The notes under the pieces: generated by a model
Seen by the model: only the letters and a program-made list of their open reading frames with translations
Told to the model about the DNA's origin: nothing
Database searches by the model: none
In this document: piece after piece, positions 43,973-52,334 of the stretch
How positions within the stretch are numbered: the stretch's first letter is position 1
Layout of the letters: every line of letters starts with the position of its first letter
Program-made: the position numbers and the translations under genes
From: CAWDPQ01 sp049642465
GTDB lineage: Bacteria; Acidobacteriota; Vicinamibacteria; Vicinamibacterales; 2-12-FULL-66-21
Direction: 5' to 3'
NCBI GenBank assembly: GCA_049642465.1
Contig: JBAROV010000219.1
Span: 1-64,000 of the forward strand
DNA length: 64,000 bases

Positions 43973-45688
43973 GTGGCGTTGTCGATTGAAGAAAAATACG
44001 ACGAGGTGAGACAACTCATCTCTATCGGCAAGGAAAAAGGCTATCTGCTCTACGACGAAGTCAACGAGCTCCTGCCTGCTGACATTACCTCGTCCGACGA
44101 GTTGGACGATCTGTTCAGTACGTTTGGCAGTGCGGGGATCGAAGTCGTCGATTCAGAGAAGACTTACCGCGAAGACAAGCTGCTCGACCGCACCGGCGAA
44201 GGCGCGGAGGAGCTCGAGCTGGATCTCACGCCCGGTGCGCTCGACAAGACGAACGATCCCGTGCGCATGTACCTGCGCGAGATGGGTACCGTCCCGCTGC
44301 TCACGCGCGAGGGTGAAGTCGAGATCGCCAAACGCATCGAGCGCGGAAAGCTGGCGGTCATCAAATCGATCTCGCGGACACCGACGACCGCGCGAACGAT
44401 TATGCAGATGGGGGACGCGCTCAAGGCGGACGAGCGAAGCATCCGCGAACTCGTCACCTTCGTGGACGAGGAACTGACCGACGACAAGATCGAGGAGCGG
44501 AAGCGCCAGGTGCTTCGGCAAATCGATGCCGTCCGAAAGGCCTGGACCCAGGTCGAGAAGTGCCGCGAGAAGCTGGACAAGACTCCGCGGGGTACCACGA
44601 CGCGCGAGAAGCGCAAGTATCGCCGCGCACGATGGGAAGCGCTCCGCGCGCGGGTCGAGCTGTCGCAGCTGCTTCGAAAGATCGAGTTCACCGAAAACAT
44701 CAAGCGACGCCTGATCGATCAAATCAAGGACTCCGTGGAAGGCGTGATGCGCCTGAAGCGCGAGGTCGATCACATCGAACGTCAGCTCAACCCGAAGAAC
44801 AAGAAGGTGAAGCTGAAGGAAGAGGACCGCAAGAATCTCCTCAAGCGGCAGAAGGATCTGCGCACCCAGATGAAGGCGGCAGCCGAGGAGCTCGAAGAAA
44901 CGCCCGAGCGCCTGATGCGAACGCTCGAAACGATCTCGCGCGGGGAAATTCAGGCGGAGCAGGCCAAAAAAGAACTGGTCGAGGCGAACCTGCGCCTCGT
45001 CGTTTCAATTGCCAAGAAGTACACGAACCGAGGGCTGCAGTTCCTCGATCTCATCCAGGAGGGAAACATCGGCCTGATGAAGGCGGTGGACAAGTTCGAA
45101 TACCGCCGCGGGTACAAGTTCTCGACCTATGCCACGTGGTGGATCCGGCAGGCGATCACTCGCGCAATAGCAGACCAGGCGCGGACGATCCGCATCCCCG
45201 TGCACATGATCGAGACGATCAACAAACTGATCCGGACGTCTCGAGCGCTCGTCCAGGAGCTTGGGCGGGAACCGACCTCAGAGGAGATCGCCAAGCGTAT
45301 GGACATTCCCGTGTCGAAGGTCCGCAAGGTGCTCAAGATTGCGCAGGAACCGATTTCGCTCGAAACGCCAATCGGCGAGGAAGAAGATTCGCATCTTGGC
45401 GATTTCATCGAGGATCGGCAGGTCGTCTCGCCGTCGGACGCTGTCATCAATCTGAACCTGAAGGAGCAGACCGAGTCGGTGCTGAAGACGCTGACGCCGC
45501 GCGAAGAGAAAGTCATCAAGATGCGGTTCGGCGTCGGTGACGGCAGCGAACACACGCTCGAAGAAGTTGGGCAGAGTTTTGCGGTCACCCGCGAACGCAT
45601 CCGTCAGATCGAAGCGAAGGCGCTGCGGAAGCTCCGCCACCCGTCGCGGAGCCGGAAGCTGCGGGCGTTCCTCGAGGGACGCACGTGA
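43973..45688 (+). CDS. rpoD: RNA polymerase primary sigma factor (sigma-70)
   Basis: 571 residues. Region 1.1 is at the N-terminus (IGKEKGYLLYDEVNELLP), region 1.2 is DPVRMYLREMGTVPLLTREG and region 2 is VSIAKKYTNRGLQFLDLIQE plus YATWWIRQAITRAI. Region 3 is RIPVHMIETINKLIR and region 4 is FAVTRERIRQIEAKALRKLR. It directs RNA polymerase to -10/-35 promoters, including the TANNNT elements noted here. GTG 43973 has a strong AGGAGGA at 4-5 nt. The gene ends 3 nt before an octamer repeat. Confidence 0.98.
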   Translation: MALSIEEKYDEVRQLISIGKEKGYLLYDEVNELLPADITSSDELDDLFSTFGSAGIEVVDSEKTYREDKLLDRTGEGAEELELDLTPGALDKTNDPVRMYLREMGTVPLLTREGEVEIAKRIERGKLAVIKSISRTPTTARTIMQMGDALKADERSIRELVTFVDEELTDDKIEERKRQVLRQIDAVRKAWTQVEKCREKLDKTPRGTTTREKRKYRRARWEALRARVELSQLLRKIEFTENIKRRLIDQIKDSVEGVMRLKREVDHIERQLNPKNKKVKLKEEDRKNLLKRQKDLRTQMKAAAEELEETPERLMRTLETISRGEIQAEQAKKELVEANLRLVVSIAKKYTNRGLQFLDLIQEGNIGLMKAVDKFEYRRGYKFSTYATWWIRQAITRAIADQARTIRIPVHMIETINKLIRTSRALVQELGREPTSEEIAKRMDIPVSKVRKVLKIAQEPISLETPIGEEEDSHLGDFIEDRQVVSPSDAVINLNLKEQTESVLKTLTPREEKVIKMRFGVGDGSEHTLEEVGQSFAVTRERIRQIEAKALRKLRHPSRSRKLRAFLEGRT

Positions 45689-45716
45689 GAAGGCACTTTG
45701 GCACCTTGGCACTTTG
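45689..45716 (+). repeat. Short octamer array (TTTGGCAC, CTTGGCAC)
   Basis: The units GAAGGCAC, TTTGGCAC and CTTGGCAC followed by TTTG are the same octamer family as at 1120 and 23866. They begin at the rpoD stop codon and end 16 bp before the tRNA gene. Confidence 0.8.
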
Positions 45717-45732
45717 ATTTAGACTCGCTTGC

Positions 45733-45805
45733 GGGCCCATAGCTCAGCGGTCAGAGCCGCCGGCTCATAACCGGCCTGTCCCAGGTTCGAATCCTGGTGG
45801 GCCCA
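45733..45805 (+). tRNA. tRNA with anticodon CAU (elongator Met or Ile2)
   Basis: A full cloverleaf can be drawn. The acceptor stem is GGGCCCA (45733-45739) with TGGGCCC (45798-45804), and the D stem is GCTC/GAGC. The anticodon stem is GCCGG/CCGGC with loop CTCATAA, anticodon CAT at 45766-45768. The T stem is CCAGG/CCTGG with TTCGAAT. No CCA is encoded. The paired first base and the lack of three G-C pairs at the base of the anticodon stem argue against the initiator. Telling Met from lysidine-modified Ile2 would need a covariance model. Confidence 0.95.
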
Positions 45806-45834
45806 TCCTTCGCTCATGGATGCACGCGAAGGAT
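45805..45834 (+). other. 9-bp hairpin directly after the tRNA
   Basis: ATCCTTCGC and GCGAAGGAT pair perfectly around a 12-nt loop, beginning at the tRNA discriminator base. No T-tract follows; a second GC-rich stem (GCCCCCC / GGGGGGC) comes right after. It may be a 3' processing or termination structure. Confidence 0.45.
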
Positions 45835-46063
45835 GCCCCCCGGAGCCTTGGCGGCGGGGGGCCGAGGGGGTGTGTGCGAGTGAGCTACGGATGGCAAGCC
45901 ACCACAGTCGGTAGGCAAAGCCACGCGAGTCCAGGAAGGCAAGACGATGAACGACGCAGATCGGAGGGAACGATGAAGAAGGCGTTTGACCGCCTTCACC
46001 CCTGCCCTCTCCCCGTTCGTCTTGTCCCTTCCGCCCTCCCCGTTATTTCCCCTGTATCTGTCA

Positions 46064-46798
46064 ATGAATAGCGACCTTCAGCATCTCATTCATCTCCAGG
46101 AACTGGACCTCGTCTCCGAGCGGCTGCGCCAGCGGATCGCCGACATGCCGGCCGCACGTGCGGCCCTCGATGAGCGCATCGCGTCCCGAACCGCTTCTGT
46201 TGACGCGATCAAGCAACGCGCCACTGCCAACCAGACATCGCGGAGGGAGATCGAGAAGGACCTCGCGGCCGTCCAGGCGCGCCTCAGCAAGTTCAAGAAC
46301 CAGTTGATGGAGGTGAAGACGAACAAGGAATACCAGGCGATGCAGAAGGAGATCAGCGTTGCCGAACAGGAAGTCAGCTCCCAGGAAACGCGCATGCTCG
46401 AGTGCATGGAAGACGCCGACGTTCTGGCGGTGGAGTTGAAAGCGGCCGAAGCGGCACTCAAGACCGACAAGGCAGATGTGGCGCGGGAACTCCAGCAGCT
46501 CGACGCAGAGCGCGTCGAGGTCGAACGACAGTTGCAGCAGACGTTGCAGGAGCGGCAGGCGCTTGCCGCGCAGGTGTCCCGCGACGCGCTGAGCGTCTTC
46601 GAACGCGTCGCTCATGGGAGAAAGGGCCTCGCCGTCGCCCAAGCACGTGACGGCCTCTGCACGGTCTGCCACGTTCGTCTGCGCCCACAAGTCTTCAACG
46701 AAGTCCGCCGCAACGACAGTCTCATCCAGTGCGATAGCTGCACCCGAATTCTCTATTTCGTTCCAGCTCCCTCGGGCGCAACTCCGCAACCGCAGTGA
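46064..46798 (+). CDS. Coiled-coil protein with C-terminal C4 zinc ribbon (CT398/HP0958-like)
   Basis: 244 residues. Residues 1-185 form a long helical coiled coil (LQHLIHLQELDLVSERLRQR, FKNQLMEVKTNKEYQAMQKE). The C-terminal zinc ribbon has LCTVCHVRLRPQVFNEVRRN and IQCDSCTRILYF. This is the zf-RING_7/C4-type family; studied members interact with sigma factors or flagellar regulators, but a general role is unknown. ATG 46064 begins the conserved part. It overlaps rnhA by 4 nt, a frequent pairing. The upstream spacer is pyrimidine-rich and holds nothing else recognised. Confidence 0.85.
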   Translation: MNSDLQHLIHLQELDLVSERLRQRIADMPAARAALDERIASRTASVDAIKQRATANQTSRREIEKDLAAVQARLSKFKNQLMEVKTNKEYQAMQKEISVAEQEVSSQETRMLECMEDADVLAVELKAAEAALKTDKADVARELQQLDAERVEVERQLQQTLQERQALAAQVSRDALSVFERVAHGRKGLAVAQARDGLCTVCHVRLRPQVFNEVRRNDSLIQCDSCTRILYFVPAPSGATPQPQ

Positions 46799-47235
46799 TC
46801 GTCGCGTACATCGACGGCGGCGCCCGCGGAAACCCGGGGCCCGCAGGGTATGGCGTCCGCATCGAATCGCCGGACGGCCGGCTGCTCGACGAGTTCCATA
46901 GTGGCCTCGGCGTGGCGACAAACAACGTGGCGGAATACAACGGCCTGCTGGCCGCGTTGCAGTGGGCGGCGGACCACAATGAGAAGGATGTGCGCATCCG
47001 CTCCGACTCGGAACTGCTCGTCAAGCAGATGCGCGGGGAATACAGGATCAAGCATCCGGGACTGCAGCCGCTGGCTGCACGCGCGCGCCTGCTCCTCATG
47101 CAGCTCGGCCGCGTCACGTTCGAGCACGTGCGGCGAGAACAGAACGTCGAAGCGGACCGGCTCTCTAACCTTGGGATGGACGAGGCGGAGCAACGAGAAA
47201 GGGAAAAGGGAGAAGGGAGAAGGGAGAATTCCTAA
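46795..47235 (+). CDS. rnhA: Ribonuclease HI-like protein (RnhA family)
   Basis: 146 residues. It has VAYIDGGARGNPGPAGYGV (catalytic Asp), Glu in ATNNVAEYNGLLAALQWA, RSDSELLVKQMRGEYRI and an Asp in NVEADRLSNLGMDEA. It is the short single-domain type 1 RNase H that removes RNA from RNA-DNA hybrids. GTG 46795 overlaps the preceding stop. The last ~12 residues (EKGEGRRENS) are encoded by the purine heptamer repeat, and the stop interlocks with that of convergent pgeF. Confidence 0.9.
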   Translation: MIVAYIDGGARGNPGPAGYGVRIESPDGRLLDEFHSGLGVATNNVAEYNGLLAALQWAADHNEKDVRIRSDSELLVKQMRGEYRIKHPGLQPLAARARLLLMQLGRVTFEHVRREQNVEADRLSNLGMDEAEQREREKGEGRRENS

Positions 47236-47268
47236 CGTCCTCCCTTCTCCCTTTTCCCTTCTCCCTTT
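47201..47268. repeat. Facing polypurine/polypyrimidine heptamer arrays between rnhA and pgeF
   Basis: Left array: GGGAAAA, GGGAGAA three times (47201-47228). Then a 12-nt loop containing both stop codons, then TCCCTTC, TCCCTTT, TCCCTTC, TCCCTTT (47241-47268). The arms are nearly complementary and could form a stem of more than 20 bp. It encodes the C-termini of both convergent proteins and may act as a two-way terminator. Confidence 0.88.
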
Positions 47269-48032
47269 ATGACGGCCGCCATCCGGCCGGCGCGAGCGCC
47301 ATCCGCGCGATATGAGTGGAACCTGTCCGAGTGCGTCAAGGTGCAAAGTTCCGCTACATGAATGTTCGTCGCGTGGAGGCCAGCCCCTTCAAGCTGGTCC
47401 CGGGTCGCCTGCCAAAGATCCAGGTGGAACTTGCCCAGGGGCCTGGCCACGAACCACCGCTCCAGCAGCGCCGGGTGATGGCCCGTCGCACGGAACGCCT
47501 CTTTCGTGTCGGTACCGACTTCGTAGCAGCACGGGCCGATGCACGGACCGACAGCCGCGACGATCCGTTCGGGCCTGACGCCATACCGCGACTGCATCGA
47601 CTCGACCGCCGCAATCGCCACACGTCTTGCCATCCCGCGCCACCCGGCATGAATGGCGGCGACGAAGCGGCCGCTCTCCTCGGCGAGCAGAATCGGTACG
47701 CAATCGGCCACCCGGACCGCGATGGCTGCGGTGGGATCGTTGCCGATGATCGCGTCCGCGTTGGGGCGTGGCCACGGTCGCGGCCGGTCCGCCGGCACTT
47801 CGGCCACGTTGGCTTCATGCACCTGGCTGATGAGCAACAGATCCTCGCGCGCCACGCCTATCCAGGCTGCGACCGCGGTCCATTCATCCAGACGATCGCG
47901 CAGTGTGAGGTCTTTCGTGGTGAAAAAGTGCCTGGCCAGCGCGAGCAGCGGAACGCATTGCAGGATCCGTCCCCATGGCGCTTGCGTCCACTCGAATGCC
48001 CCGTTAGGCTGAGGCTCTGGGATGAACATCAT
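47232..48032 (-). CDS. pgeF: Peptidoglycan editing factor PgeF / YfiH-type multicopper (laccase-domain) protein
   Basis: 266 residues. It has LISQVHEANVAEV, a VADCVPILLAEE metal-site segment, IHAGWRGMARRVAI, VAAVGPCIGPCCYEVG and LCTLTHSDRFHSYRADGARAG. The family acts on purine nucleosides and in E. coli corrects wrong amino acids in peptidoglycan precursors. The tail KGEGKREKGGR is encoded by the heptamer repeat. ATG 48032 (or 48029) is preferred; it lies inside the first codons of divergent acpS. A longer upstream frame is only the shadow of acpS. Confidence 0.88.
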   Translation of the reverse strand: MMFIPEPQPNGAFEWTQAPWGRILQCVPLLALARHFFTTKDLTLRDRLDEWTAVAAWIGVAREDLLLISQVHEANVAEVPADRPRPWPRPNADAIIGNDPTAAIAVRVADCVPILLAEESGRFVAAIHAGWRGMARRVAIAAVESMQSRYGVRPERIVAAVGPCIGPCCYEVGTDTKEAFRATGHHPALLERWFVARPLGKFHLDLWQATRDQLEGAGLHATNIHVAELCTLTHSDRFHSYRADGARAGRMAAVIKGEGKREKGGR

Positions 48033-48402
48033 TGGAATAGGCATCGACGCGACAGACCTCCCTCGCGTCGCCGACATCCTCGAACGATATGGCGATCGAT
48101 TTCTGCGCCGCGTCTTCACCGACGGCGAGATTGCTTATTGTACAAAGCGCCGCGACCCCGTCCCACATCTCGCCGGCCGGTTTGCCGTGAAAGAAGCCGC
48201 GATGAAAGCGCTCGGAACCGGCCAATCGCGCGGCGTCACGTGGAAAGACATTGAAGTCGTGCGCGGCGGCGGACCGCCACGCCTGAGGCTCCATGGCGGC
48301 GCGGCCCGACGCGCCGAAGAAATGGGCGTCCAGCAATCGCTGGTCACGATTACTCATTCCGACACACTCGCCTTCGCTCAAGTACTGCTGCTCGGCGCCT
48401 GA
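48022..48402 (+). CDS. acpS: Holo-[acyl-carrier-protein] synthase
   Basis: 126 residues. It has IIGIGIDATDLPRVADIL, FTDGEIAYCTKRRDPVPHLA and GRFAVKEAAMKALGTG. It transfers 4'-phosphopantetheine from CoA to acyl carrier protein. The binding Asp of GIDATD and the Glu of FAVKEA are present. ATG 48022 lies 11 nt inside the divergent pgeF start, so the two 5' ends overlap. Confidence 0.95.
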   Translation: MNIIGIGIDATDLPRVADILERYGDRFLRRVFTDGEIAYCTKRRDPVPHLAGRFAVKEAAMKALGTGQSRGVTWKDIEVVRGGGPPRLRLHGGAARRAEEMGVQQSLVTITHSDTLAFAQVLLLGA

Positions 48403-48674
48403 TCAACCGGCGTTGCTCCGCGGATCCGCGGTTGCCGCGATGGCACCGCGGCACGCCTGAATCTTCGCAACTCGAATTGCCTCGGCAGGCATGCTCTCGG
48501 GTCGCGCCCTGGACTCGCCATTGACCGACCGAACGATATCCCTCGTTCTCGCCGTGACTTCCATCAACAGCTTTGATTCGCTCGAGATGGCAGCGCCGTT
48601 GCGGTTACGACAGCGCGGCTGCGGCCCGAGCGAGCGGGGTTGGCCCCCGCCGAGCGCTACGCAAGGAGAAAACG

Positions 48675-48977
48675 ATGACAGTCAAGATTGTGCCGAACGA
48701 CAAGGGAAATCCCCCGGGCAAGCTCGCCGACGCGGAGCTCCACTTCACCGAGGGCCCACTCGATGGTTTGAAACTGATTGGATTTTCGGTATGGGAGCGC
48801 AAAAGCGGGAGCGGCCGAAACGTGACGTTCCCGGCACGCCAATACTCGGTCAACGGCGAGCGGCGCAGTTTCGCGCTCCTGCGGCCGATTGCGGACGCAA
48901 CGGGCCAGGATCACCTGCGCAATCTGGTGCTGCAGGCTTACGCCGAATACGAGGCCGCAGCGGCGGTGACAACGTAA
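48675..48977 (+). CDS. Small hypothetical protein resembling SpoVG
   Basis: 100 residues, no signal peptide. The layout KLADAELHF, LDGLKLIGFSVWERKSGSG, VTFPARQYSVNGERRSFALL, RPIADATGQDHLRNLVLQAY follows the SpoVG order: a strand-rich core with an F-x-x-P-x-R loop, then a proline and a closing helix ending in Tyr. SpoVG is a small RNA/DNA-binding regulator. Resemblance is by eye only. ATG 48675 has AAGGAGA at 6-8 nt, a strong site. It converges on the radical SAM gene. The 272-bp spacer upstream holds a perfect palindrome CCGCGGATCCGCGG at 48418-48431 and nothing else recognised. Confidence 0.6.
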   Translation: MTVKIVPNDKGNPPGKLADAELHFTEGPLDGLKLIGFSVWERKSGSGRNVTFPARQYSVNGERRSFALLRPIADATGQDHLRNLVLQAYAEYEAAAAVTT

Positions 48978-48983
48978 GAGACT

Positions 48984-50816
48984 TCAGAGAACCGGGAGGA
49001 ACTTCGCGTTCTCTTTCTGTCGCTTCGGAGGAAGTGTCCACTCTTCGCGCAACCCCTTGTCGAACTCCGCGCGAAAGAAAGACGCTTTCATGCCGCCGTC
49101 GATGATGTCCCAGGGCAGCACGGCGTCATTCGAACGGTCACGGAAAATGAAGAAATCCGCATCCACCCGGGTTTCGGCAACCGCGGCGCGCCAGTTGCCG
49201 CCATTTCGCTCCGCCGCCTCGATTGCCGTCGCGACCCGCCGATCGCCGAGCGAGAGCAGCGCCTGGTAGTAGGAGTGCCGCTCCGACTTGACGGTGAAAT
49301 AGACGTTATCCAGATCGGACAGCAGATGTTTCAAGCGTTTGGCTTTACGGTCCGTAATCGCCGGATCCTCCATCGGCATCCATTGATACGCCGTGCCTGG
49401 TTTGGGGATGAGTGGATTCACGCTGCCGACGATGCGACCGACGCGCCCGCGGGGCTTCGCGTAACGCATCATGATGTCTTTGAGCTGCGCCGTGAGATCG
49501 CGGATGGCCACGAGATCCTCGTCCGTCTCGGTCGGCAGGCCGATCATGAAGTAGAGCTTCAGGTTCTCGATGCCGTTCCGAAAGATGATGTCGGCCGCCT
49601 CCAGGATCTCGTCGGTCGTAACGGTCTTGTTGATGACCCGGCGCAGCCGATCGGATCCTGCCTCAGGTGCAATCGTGATCGACCGTTCCCCGCCTTCTCG
49701 AAGCAGCGCGACGATGGGGTCAGTGAGATCGTCCAGACGGAGCGACGCGGGGCTGACCTGGTACCCCATGTCGATGAGCCCCCGGAGAATTCGCTCGATT
49801 TCGGGGTGGTCGCAGAGGGCAATGGACACCAGGCCGGCGCGCGCGGAATGCTGCCGTGCCTGAGCGGCGAGTTCCAGTATGCGATCCGCCGGAAACGCCC
49901 GGACCGGCAGATAGTTGTAGCCCGCCCAGCAGAATCGGCAGAGATTGGCGCAACCGCGCACGACTTCGATCAGAAAGCGCGAGCCAAACTCCGTGTCGGG
50001 AGTAAAGATCGACGTGGCTGGAGGATCCAGGCGCGCCGTGGTCTTCACGGCCGCCTTTCGGACGGTCGGCGGTGCCTGGGTTTCGGAGCGCGCGACGAAT
50101 CGCGCGATCGACCCGTCCGGCGCGTAGTCGACGTCGTAGAACGAGGGCACGTAGAACCCGGTTCGGCCGGCGAGTTGGCCCAGGACCTCGGCGCGATCGA
50201 CCAGGCGATCGTTTCTCTCGCCCGCCAAGGCGCTGACGAGATCGGGAATGAGCATCTCTCCTTCGCCGGCAGCAATGACATCCGCAAATGGGGCAAGTGG
50301 TTCGGGATTCACGAACGTCACCGCTCCGCCGATGACTACCAGCGGATGCCGCGCATCCCGATCGGCCGCTCGGGGCGGCAGCCCTGCGAGCCGGAGCATC
50401 GTGACCACATTCGTGTAGTCCCACTCGAACGACACCGAAAACGCGAGCACGTCCAATTCGCGGACCGGCGTCTGCGATTCGAGCGTGAGGAGGGGTGCGC
50501 CGGACGCGAGCTGCGCCTGAACTTCCTGCTTCGGCGGCAAAAACACCCGCTCGCACACCACCTCGTCCAGGGCGTTGAACAGGCGGTACACCGTCTGGAA
50601 TCCGAGGCTCGACATGCCGACGAAGTAGGTGTTGGGAAAGGCGAGCGCGACGCGCAGACGTCCGCCGTGCGGCTTTCGAACGAAGCCGACCTCGCGCGCG
50701 AGAATCTCCCGCGCACGGTCGCGGTGCTGCTGCCATTTCTTCATTGAAATGCGAAACCGGGGTTCTACGTTGCGCCGGAACAGGTCGGAACGGCTGCGCT
50801 CCACCATTCCTGGCAC
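48984..50816 (-). CDS. B12-binding-domain radical SAM protein
   Basis: 610 residues. The N-terminal half has a cobalamin-binding-like fold (RVALAFPNTYFVGMSSLGFQ, PLVVIGGAVTFVNPEPLAPF, AAGEGEMLIPDLV). The radical SAM motif is CANLCRFC in VVRGCANLCRFCWAGYNYLP, followed by SITIAPEAGSDRLRRVINKT and YFMIGLPTETDEDLVAI. It looks like the TIGR03960-type proteins of unknown substrate. GTG 50816 is the longest start; ATG 50807 and an ATG at MKKWQQ are alternatives. It is separated from ftsZ by a repeat-bearing spacer. Confidence 0.85.
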   Translation of the reverse strand: MPGMVERSRSDLFRRNVEPRFRISMKKWQQHRDRAREILAREVGFVRKPHGGRLRVALAFPNTYFVGMSSLGFQTVYRLFNALDEVVCERVFLPPKQEVQAQLASGAPLLTLESQTPVRELDVLAFSVSFEWDYTNVVTMLRLAGLPPRAADRDARHPLVVIGGAVTFVNPEPLAPFADVIAAGEGEMLIPDLVSALAGERNDRLVDRAEVLGQLAGRTGFYVPSFYDVDYAPDGSIARFVARSETQAPPTVRKAAVKTTARLDPPATSIFTPDTEFGSRFLIEVVRGCANLCRFCWAGYNYLPVRAFPADRILELAAQARQHSARAGLVSIALCDHPEIERILRGLIDMGYQVSPASLRLDDLTDPIVALLREGGERSITIAPEAGSDRLRRVINKTVTTDEILEAADIIFRNGIENLKLYFMIGLPTETDEDLVAIRDLTAQLKDIMMRYAKPRGRVGRIVGSVNPLIPKPGTAYQWMPMEDPAITDRKAKRLKHLLSDLDNVYFTVKSERHSYYQALLSLGDRRVATAIEAAERNGGNWRAAVAETRVDADFFIFRDRSNDAVLPWDIIDGGMKASFFRAEFDKGLREEWTLPPKRQKENAKFLPVL

Positions 50817-50962
50817 CGTGCTCTCGGTTAAGGAGAGCGTGATGGGCCCGCTCGGGTGCCAGGCGGTGCGAGGGATGGAGCTGAGGAGGCGCCGATCCCC
50901 CCGCGTGCCATGGATTTATTTAGTCTACCACGTGCGCGAACGCACGACTTCGCGCTGACATC

Positions 50963-51021
50963 GGGGCTCGAGGCTCGGGGCTCGGGGCTCTGAAAGATTA
51001 GACCAAAGACGAAAGACCGAC
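50963..51021 (+). repeat. Two consecutive heptamer arrays: GGGGCTC type, then AGACCAA type
   Basis: GGGGCTC, GAGGCTC, GGGGCTC, GGGGCTC occupy 50963-50990. After TGAAAGATT come AGACCAA, AGACGAA and AGACCGA at about 51000-51020. Both have a 7-bp period but unrelated sequences. They lie just downstream of ftsZ (minus strand). Confidence 0.8.
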
Positions 51022-51032
51022 GGCGTCAGCGA

Positions 51033-52325
51033 CTACTCGCTCTGACGCCGCAAAAACGCCGGGACGTCGAGCGGCGACGCCGGCTCGAACTCCGCGCCGG
51101 GGGCCGCAATGGCGAGCGCCTCCGCATCTGACTCTGGTGATGGTGGCGGCGCCACAGGCGTCAGGGACAAATCGATGGCGCTCCGTCGTGTGAACGGGAT
51201 CCGAGATCCGCCGGCCGCGGCGATGCGCTCGCCGGCGTCTTGCTTCCACGCGGCGTACGATTGCAGATCGACCGGTGTCTCCGCAGCCGACGGCGCTGGT
51301 GTCCTCGCAACCGAGGAGATGCGCTCGAAGCCGGTCGCGATGACGGTGATCTTGACCTTGCCTTGCATCTTCGGATCGACGACCGCGCCGAAGATGATGT
51401 TGGCCTCTTCGTGTGCGGCTTCCTGGATGATCGCCGACGCTTCGCTGACTTCGACGAGCGACAGGTCGCTGCCGCCGGTGACGTTGATGATGACGCCGCG
51501 GGCGCCCTTCACCGATGCCTCCTCGAGCAACGGGCTCGAGATCGCGAGATTCGCCGCATTCATGGCCCGTGATTCACCCTCGGCCATGCCGGTGCCCATG
51601 ATCGCGAAGCCCATCCCGGCCATGATCGTTTTGACGTCGGCAAAGTCCAGGTTGATGAGCCCGGGCACCAGAATCAGATCCGAGATCCCCTGAATCGCCT
51701 GACGCAGTACATCGTCGGCCGTCGTGAACGCGTCGTTCAGCGATGTCGATCGCGCGATCGTGGCCAGCAGGCGTTCGTTCGGAATCGTGATGACGGTGTC
51801 CACGCACTCACGAAGTTCCTCGAGGCCTTGTTCGGCCTGCAGCTGACGCTTCCGCCCCTCGAACCTGAATGGTTTCGTGACAACGGCAATGGTGAGGGCG
51901 CCGAGTTCGCTCGCGAGGCTGGCAATCACCGGTGCGGCGCCGGTGCCGGTGCCGCCGCCGAGGCCCGTGGTGACGAACACCATGTCGGCTCCGTCGAGCG
52001 CCTCGATGAGTTTTTCGGTGTCCTCGAGCGCCGCCTGGCGGCCAACATTGGGGTCCGCGCCGGCGCCCAGTCCCTTGGTGAGCTTGGCGCCGATTTGCAG
52101 TTTGTGCGGCGCGGCGTTCAGCTTCAGCGCCTGCAGATCCGTGTTGGCGACGATGAACTCGACGCCGTCGAGTCCTGCGGACGCCATCCGGTTGACGGCG
52201 TTGCTGCCGCCGCCACCGACGCCAATGACCTTGATGCGCGCGCCTGTCCGGGTCTCCTCGTCGAGTCGGAGACGCAACAGCGTCGATGTGTCGGGATCGG
52301 TGAATGCTCTTCGAACGTCTGCCAT
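51033..52325 (-). CDS. ftsZ: Cell division protein FtsZ
   Basis: 430 residues. It has IGVGGGGSNAVNRM, the tubulin signature GLGGGTGTGAAPVIA, the T7 loop LDFADVKTIMAGMG, and a variable linker ending in the C-terminal peptide SPLDVPAFLRRQ, which binds FtsA and others. It forms the Z ring. ATG 52325 is preceded by TAGGAGG. It is the last gene of the dcw run and is followed by a repeat-filled spacer. Confidence 0.98.
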   Translation of the reverse strand: MADVRRAFTDPDTSTLLRLRLDEETRTGARIKVIGVGGGGSNAVNRMASAGLDGVEFIVANTDLQALKLNAAPHKLQIGAKLTKGLGAGADPNVGRQAALEDTEKLIEALDGADMVFVTTGLGGGTGTGAAPVIASLASELGALTIAVVTKPFRFEGRKRQLQAEQGLEELRECVDTVITIPNERLLATIARSTSLNDAFTTADDVLRQAIQGISDLILVPGLINLDFADVKTIMAGMGFAIMGTGMAEGESRAMNAANLAISSPLLEEASVKGARGVIINVTGGSDLSLVEVSEASAIIQEAAHEEANIIFGAVVDPKMQGKVKITVIATGFERISSVARTPAPSAAETPVDLQSYAAWKQDAGERIAAAGGSRIPFTRRSAIDLSLTPVAPPPSPESDAEALAIAAPGAEFEPASPLDVPAFLRRQSE

Positions 52326-52334
52326 CAGGGCCTC

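Noticed and set aside
45733..45805. Initiator tRNA-fMet
   Set aside because: The first acceptor pair is a normal G-C and the anticodon stem lacks the three consecutive G-C pairs next to the loop.
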